NCBI GenBank assembly: GCA_021789565.1 | Contig: JAJYJL010000052.1 | Location: 1-15,040, forward strand | Reading direction: 5' to 3' | Length of the DNA: 15,040 nucleotides | Source: Acidobacteriota bacterium | GTDB taxonomy: Bacteria; Acidobacteriota; Terriglobia; UBA7540 | Shown here: in pieces, positions 13,704 through 15,040 of the stretch | How the letters are laid out: every line of letters starts with the position of its first letter | Position numbering within the stretch: position 1 is the first letter of the stretch | Notes under the pieces: model-generated | Seen by the model: the letters and a program-made list of their open reading frames with translations, nothing else | The model's database searches: none | What the model was told of the DNA's origin: nothing | Program-made: the position numbers and the translations under genes

Positions 13704-14184
13704 GTGTCTGCGGGCGCCGGATTTTTTGATCGGGAGCTGCTGGCGTACTTGGAAGCGCAAGAGTTGTCGTACAGCATTTTCGTGACTAACCGGCCAGACT
13801 TGCCGGAGGAGATCTGGCGCGACTACAATCAGCGGGCCTGCATCGAGCAGCGCATCGAGGAGTTGAAGTCGGACCTGGCCGCCGACGATTTCTGCCTGAA
13901 GCAGTTCTATGCGACCGAGGCGGACTTCCTGGCGATCCTGATGCTGTTCAATCTGCTGGCGGAATTCCAGCGCGCCAGCGCCATGCCCGGCTATCGCCAG
14001 CCAGCTTGTGGGTGCAGCTCTTCCAATGGGGGCGATTCTAGGCCGCCCCGGGCATCACACGGTGCTCCATCTGTCCTCAGCATGGGGCGGTCTCGAAAAG
14101 CGTAACCCTTGGTTCGGCAAACTCTTAAACTATGAAATTCCAACTTCGCGCAAGTTGGACTTTCAACCCCACTCAACAGGGTGA
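13704..14184 (+). pseudogene. IS1380-family transposase remnant (5' truncated, two frameshifts)
   Basis: The C-terminal part of a DDE transposase of IS1380 type, read in three successive frames. VSAGAGFFDRELLAYLE matches the family VRADSGFF block. Next is FVTNRPDLPEEIWRDYNQRA, then IEQRIEELKSDL with the catalytic glutamate region, and ATEADFLAILMLFNLLAEFQ. Near 14002 the frame shifts by one base to SLWVQLFQW. In the G5 run at 14028-14032 it shifts again to GAILGRPGHHTVLHLS, WGGLEKRNPWF and EIPTSRKLDF, ending at TGA 14182-14184. Both shifts fit single-base deletions. The N-terminal half is absent. LEAQELS also passes directly into YSIFVTN, where intact members have roughly 80-100 more residues, suggesting an internal in-frame deletion near 13761-13775. 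Not functional. The left boundary is approximate, and no terminal inverted repeat or target duplication was recognised. Confidence 0.82.
14133..14165. repeat. Long imperfect palindrome in the transposase 3' end
   Basis: TGAAA-T-TCCAACTT (14133-14146) pairs with AAGTTGGA-C-TTTCA (14152-14165), 13 pairs with one mismatch, around a CGCGC loop. It falls in codons for the transposase C-terminus. A related motif, TGAAAT-TGG-ATTTCA, occurs at 14215-14229 just outside the gene. These may be transposition end structures or chance within coding sequence. Confidence 0.4.
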
Positions 14185-14668
14185 CCGGAGCGGTCAATCA
14201 CCGAATTGGGGTGCTGAAATTGGATTTCAACTTACGAATTCGGGCTGATAGCAGGCTATATGCCGGTCCCGGCATTTCCCCGGAGTTAATTCTGCCTGGC
14301 TTCGAACCTGCCTTCCGCCTGAACATGATCCTCGCCTCCCCCGCCAGTCCCGGAAAATCTCAAAAAGCTTACGCAACTTTTTCCGAGGCCGCGGGTTCAT
14401 AGGAACGGATGCCGGCAGCGGCTGCTGGTAAGCTTCCACCTGCGAGCGTCAACCCTCGCGATTACGAAAGCATACCAACCCCGTCCGGATGTCCCCAAAA
14501 TTTGCGCGTTCCCTTACAGGCGTCGCAAAAGGTTGATTGATTTCCGCAAAGTTCAGGGTCCCCAGGCCGGATGGCCTGCGGCGGGTTTGATGGTCGCGCA
14601 AGCAGCGGATGAGAGTCCATTGCGCCTTGCGCGAAAGGGGTCCAACTGCAATCCAGGAGGATTTTCTT
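14185..14668. other. 484-base non-coding stretch rich in inverted repeats
   Basis: No convincing gene is present: the short ORFs here match no family I recognise and lack ribosome-binding sites. The stretch contains a nested palindrome (CCGAATT 14201-14207 with AATTCGG 14237-14243, enclosing TGAAAT/ATTTCA), a 7-2-7 palindrome ATGCCGG-TC-CCGGCAT (14260-14275), and AAAAAG/CTTTTT arms (14362-14367 and 14377-14382). The last ~130 bases are the structured leader of the lipoprotein gene, listed separately. The left part may be insertion-sequence end or relic DNA. Confidence 0.5.
14563..14634 (+). promoter_or_regulatory. Structured 5' leader of the DUF4382-like lipoprotein gene
   Basis: Two stable hairpins precede the gene. 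CAGGCC-GGAT-GGCCTG spans 14563-14578. TCGCGCAAG (14594-14602) pairs perfectly over nine bases with CTTGCGCGA (14626-14634), enclosing a 23-base loop that contains GGA/TCC pairing potential. The AGGAGG ribosome-binding site (14655-14660) follows 20 bases later. The arrangement suggests an RNA element controlling translation or transcript stability. I do not recognise a known riboswitch class. Confidence 0.4.
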
Positions 14669-15040
14669 ATGCGCAAGCACCTGATGGGATTTACCTTTGT
14701 CATTGTTGCCGCACTTGCCGTCCTTAGTTGTGGAGGCTCAACCACCAGCCAGATGGGAACACCTCCCGCCGGCTCCGGCCAACTGGCGCTGATGGGAACA
14801 GACGCGCCGGTTTGTGGAGTGGCCTCATTCGACGTCACCATCACCAGCGCCACCCTGACACCACAGGGCGGTGGAACCCCGGTTTCCGTGATTGACTCAT
14901 CCAATCCCGTCACCGTCGATTTTGCCTCGCTGATGGGTTTCAACACGCTCCTGAACATGGGCAGCGTGCCCGCTGGAACTTATTCTCAAGTCACTTTCAC
15001 CTTTATGCCGAATCCTTCGCTGACCGTTTTCGAGGGCACG
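14669..15040 (+). CDS. DUF4382-like lipoprotein, N-terminal part, runs off the right edge
   Basis: An open frame of 124 codons with no stop before the window ends. AGGAGG lies eight bases before the ATG. The N-terminus is a bacterial lipoprotein signal: MRKHLMG, a hydrophobic core FTFVIVAALAV, and lipobox VLSC with C21 as the lipidated residue, followed by a Gly/Ser/Thr-rich linker. From about residue 38, GQLALMGTDAPVCGVASFDV and TITSATLTPQ match the start of DUF4382, a beta-sandwich carbohydrate-binding-like domain of unknown function whose members begin with a TDAP-type motif. The protein is therefore probably anchored to a membrane and faces the periplasm or cell surface. Its substrate and total length are unknown. 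The leader upstream contains strong hairpins. Confidence 0.82.
   Translation, partial: MRKHLMGFTFVIVAALAVLSCGGSTTSQMGTPPAGSGQLALMGTDAPVCGVASFDVTITSATLTPQGGGTPVSVIDSSNPVTVDFASLMGFNTLLNMGSVPAGTYSQVTFTFMPNPSLTVFEGT

Noticed and set aside
14227..14439. A 70-codon leftward frame with a basic segment (RKKLRKLFEIFRDWRGRRG)
   Set aside because: No ribosome-binding site, no family I recognise, and it spans several palindromes. More likely non-coding repeat-rich DNA.
14520..14600. Resemblance to a c-di-GMP-I (GEMM) riboswitch
   Set aside because: Two GCAAA boxes and a GGCGGGTT segment look similar, but the interval between the boxes cannot form the expected GNRA-capped P2 stem and the closing stem is not evident. 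Kept only as an unassigned structured leader.
1..15040. CRISPR arrays, tRNA/rRNA genes, prophage or defence islands
   Set aside because: No regularly spaced direct repeats, cloverleaf-like or rRNA-like sequence, phage structural genes or known defence-domain motifs were seen on either strand.

Overview
The window reads as a moderately GC-rich soil or sediment bacterium, most likely an Acidobacteriota. This is inferred from gene style and not proven: several Tat-exported Gfo/Idh/MocA oxidoreductases, an ECF sigma factor beside a small zinc-finger anti-sigma protein, a DUF4382-type lipoprotein, a PafA-like phosphatase and an IS1380-type transposase remnant. Coding density is high and most genes lie on the minus strand. 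Clear purine-rich Shine-Dalgarno sites fix most starts, several of them downstream of the longest possible ORF start.

Layout. 1-2905 is a leftward sugar-metabolism block: a DapA/KDG-dehydratase-like aldolase-superfamily enzyme, a SUMF1-fold protein and galactose-1-phosphate uridylyltransferase (galT), with a possible further gene starting at the left edge. A divergent regulatory gap with two palindromes leads to a rightward SAM methyltransferase (3136-3924). This is convergent with an APC-family amino-acid permease (3941-5320). Then comes a leftward ECF sigma factor whose end overlaps a very short anti-sigma gene (5504-6327).

6470-11166 is the most coherent functional region. Two tandem, clearly paralogous Tat-exported Gfo/Idh/MocA oxidoreductases lie on the minus strand, followed by a spermidine/spermine-acetyltransferase-like GNAT gene. 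Divergent from these is a Tat-exported sugar-isomerase-like TIM barrel with a good sigma70 promoter. Exported NAD(P)-type oxidoreductases together with an exported AP_endonuc_2 TIM barrel resemble the 3-keto-glycoside type of oxidative sugar cleavage. A REP-like compound palindrome separates the two oxidoreductase genes.

11323-15040 holds an RlpA-like double-psi beta-barrel protein, a PafA-like alkaline phosphatase with all expected catalytic residues, and a decayed IS1380-family transposase (5' truncated, probable internal deletion, two frameshifts). A 484-base non-coding stretch rich in inverted repeats follows, then the start of a DUF4382-like lipoprotein gene that runs off the right edge. 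I see no CRISPR array, rRNA, tRNA or recognisable defence system. The best candidates for something new are the exported oxidoreductase/isomerase set, the truncated soluble anti-sigma factor, and the structured leader before the lipoprotein gene.
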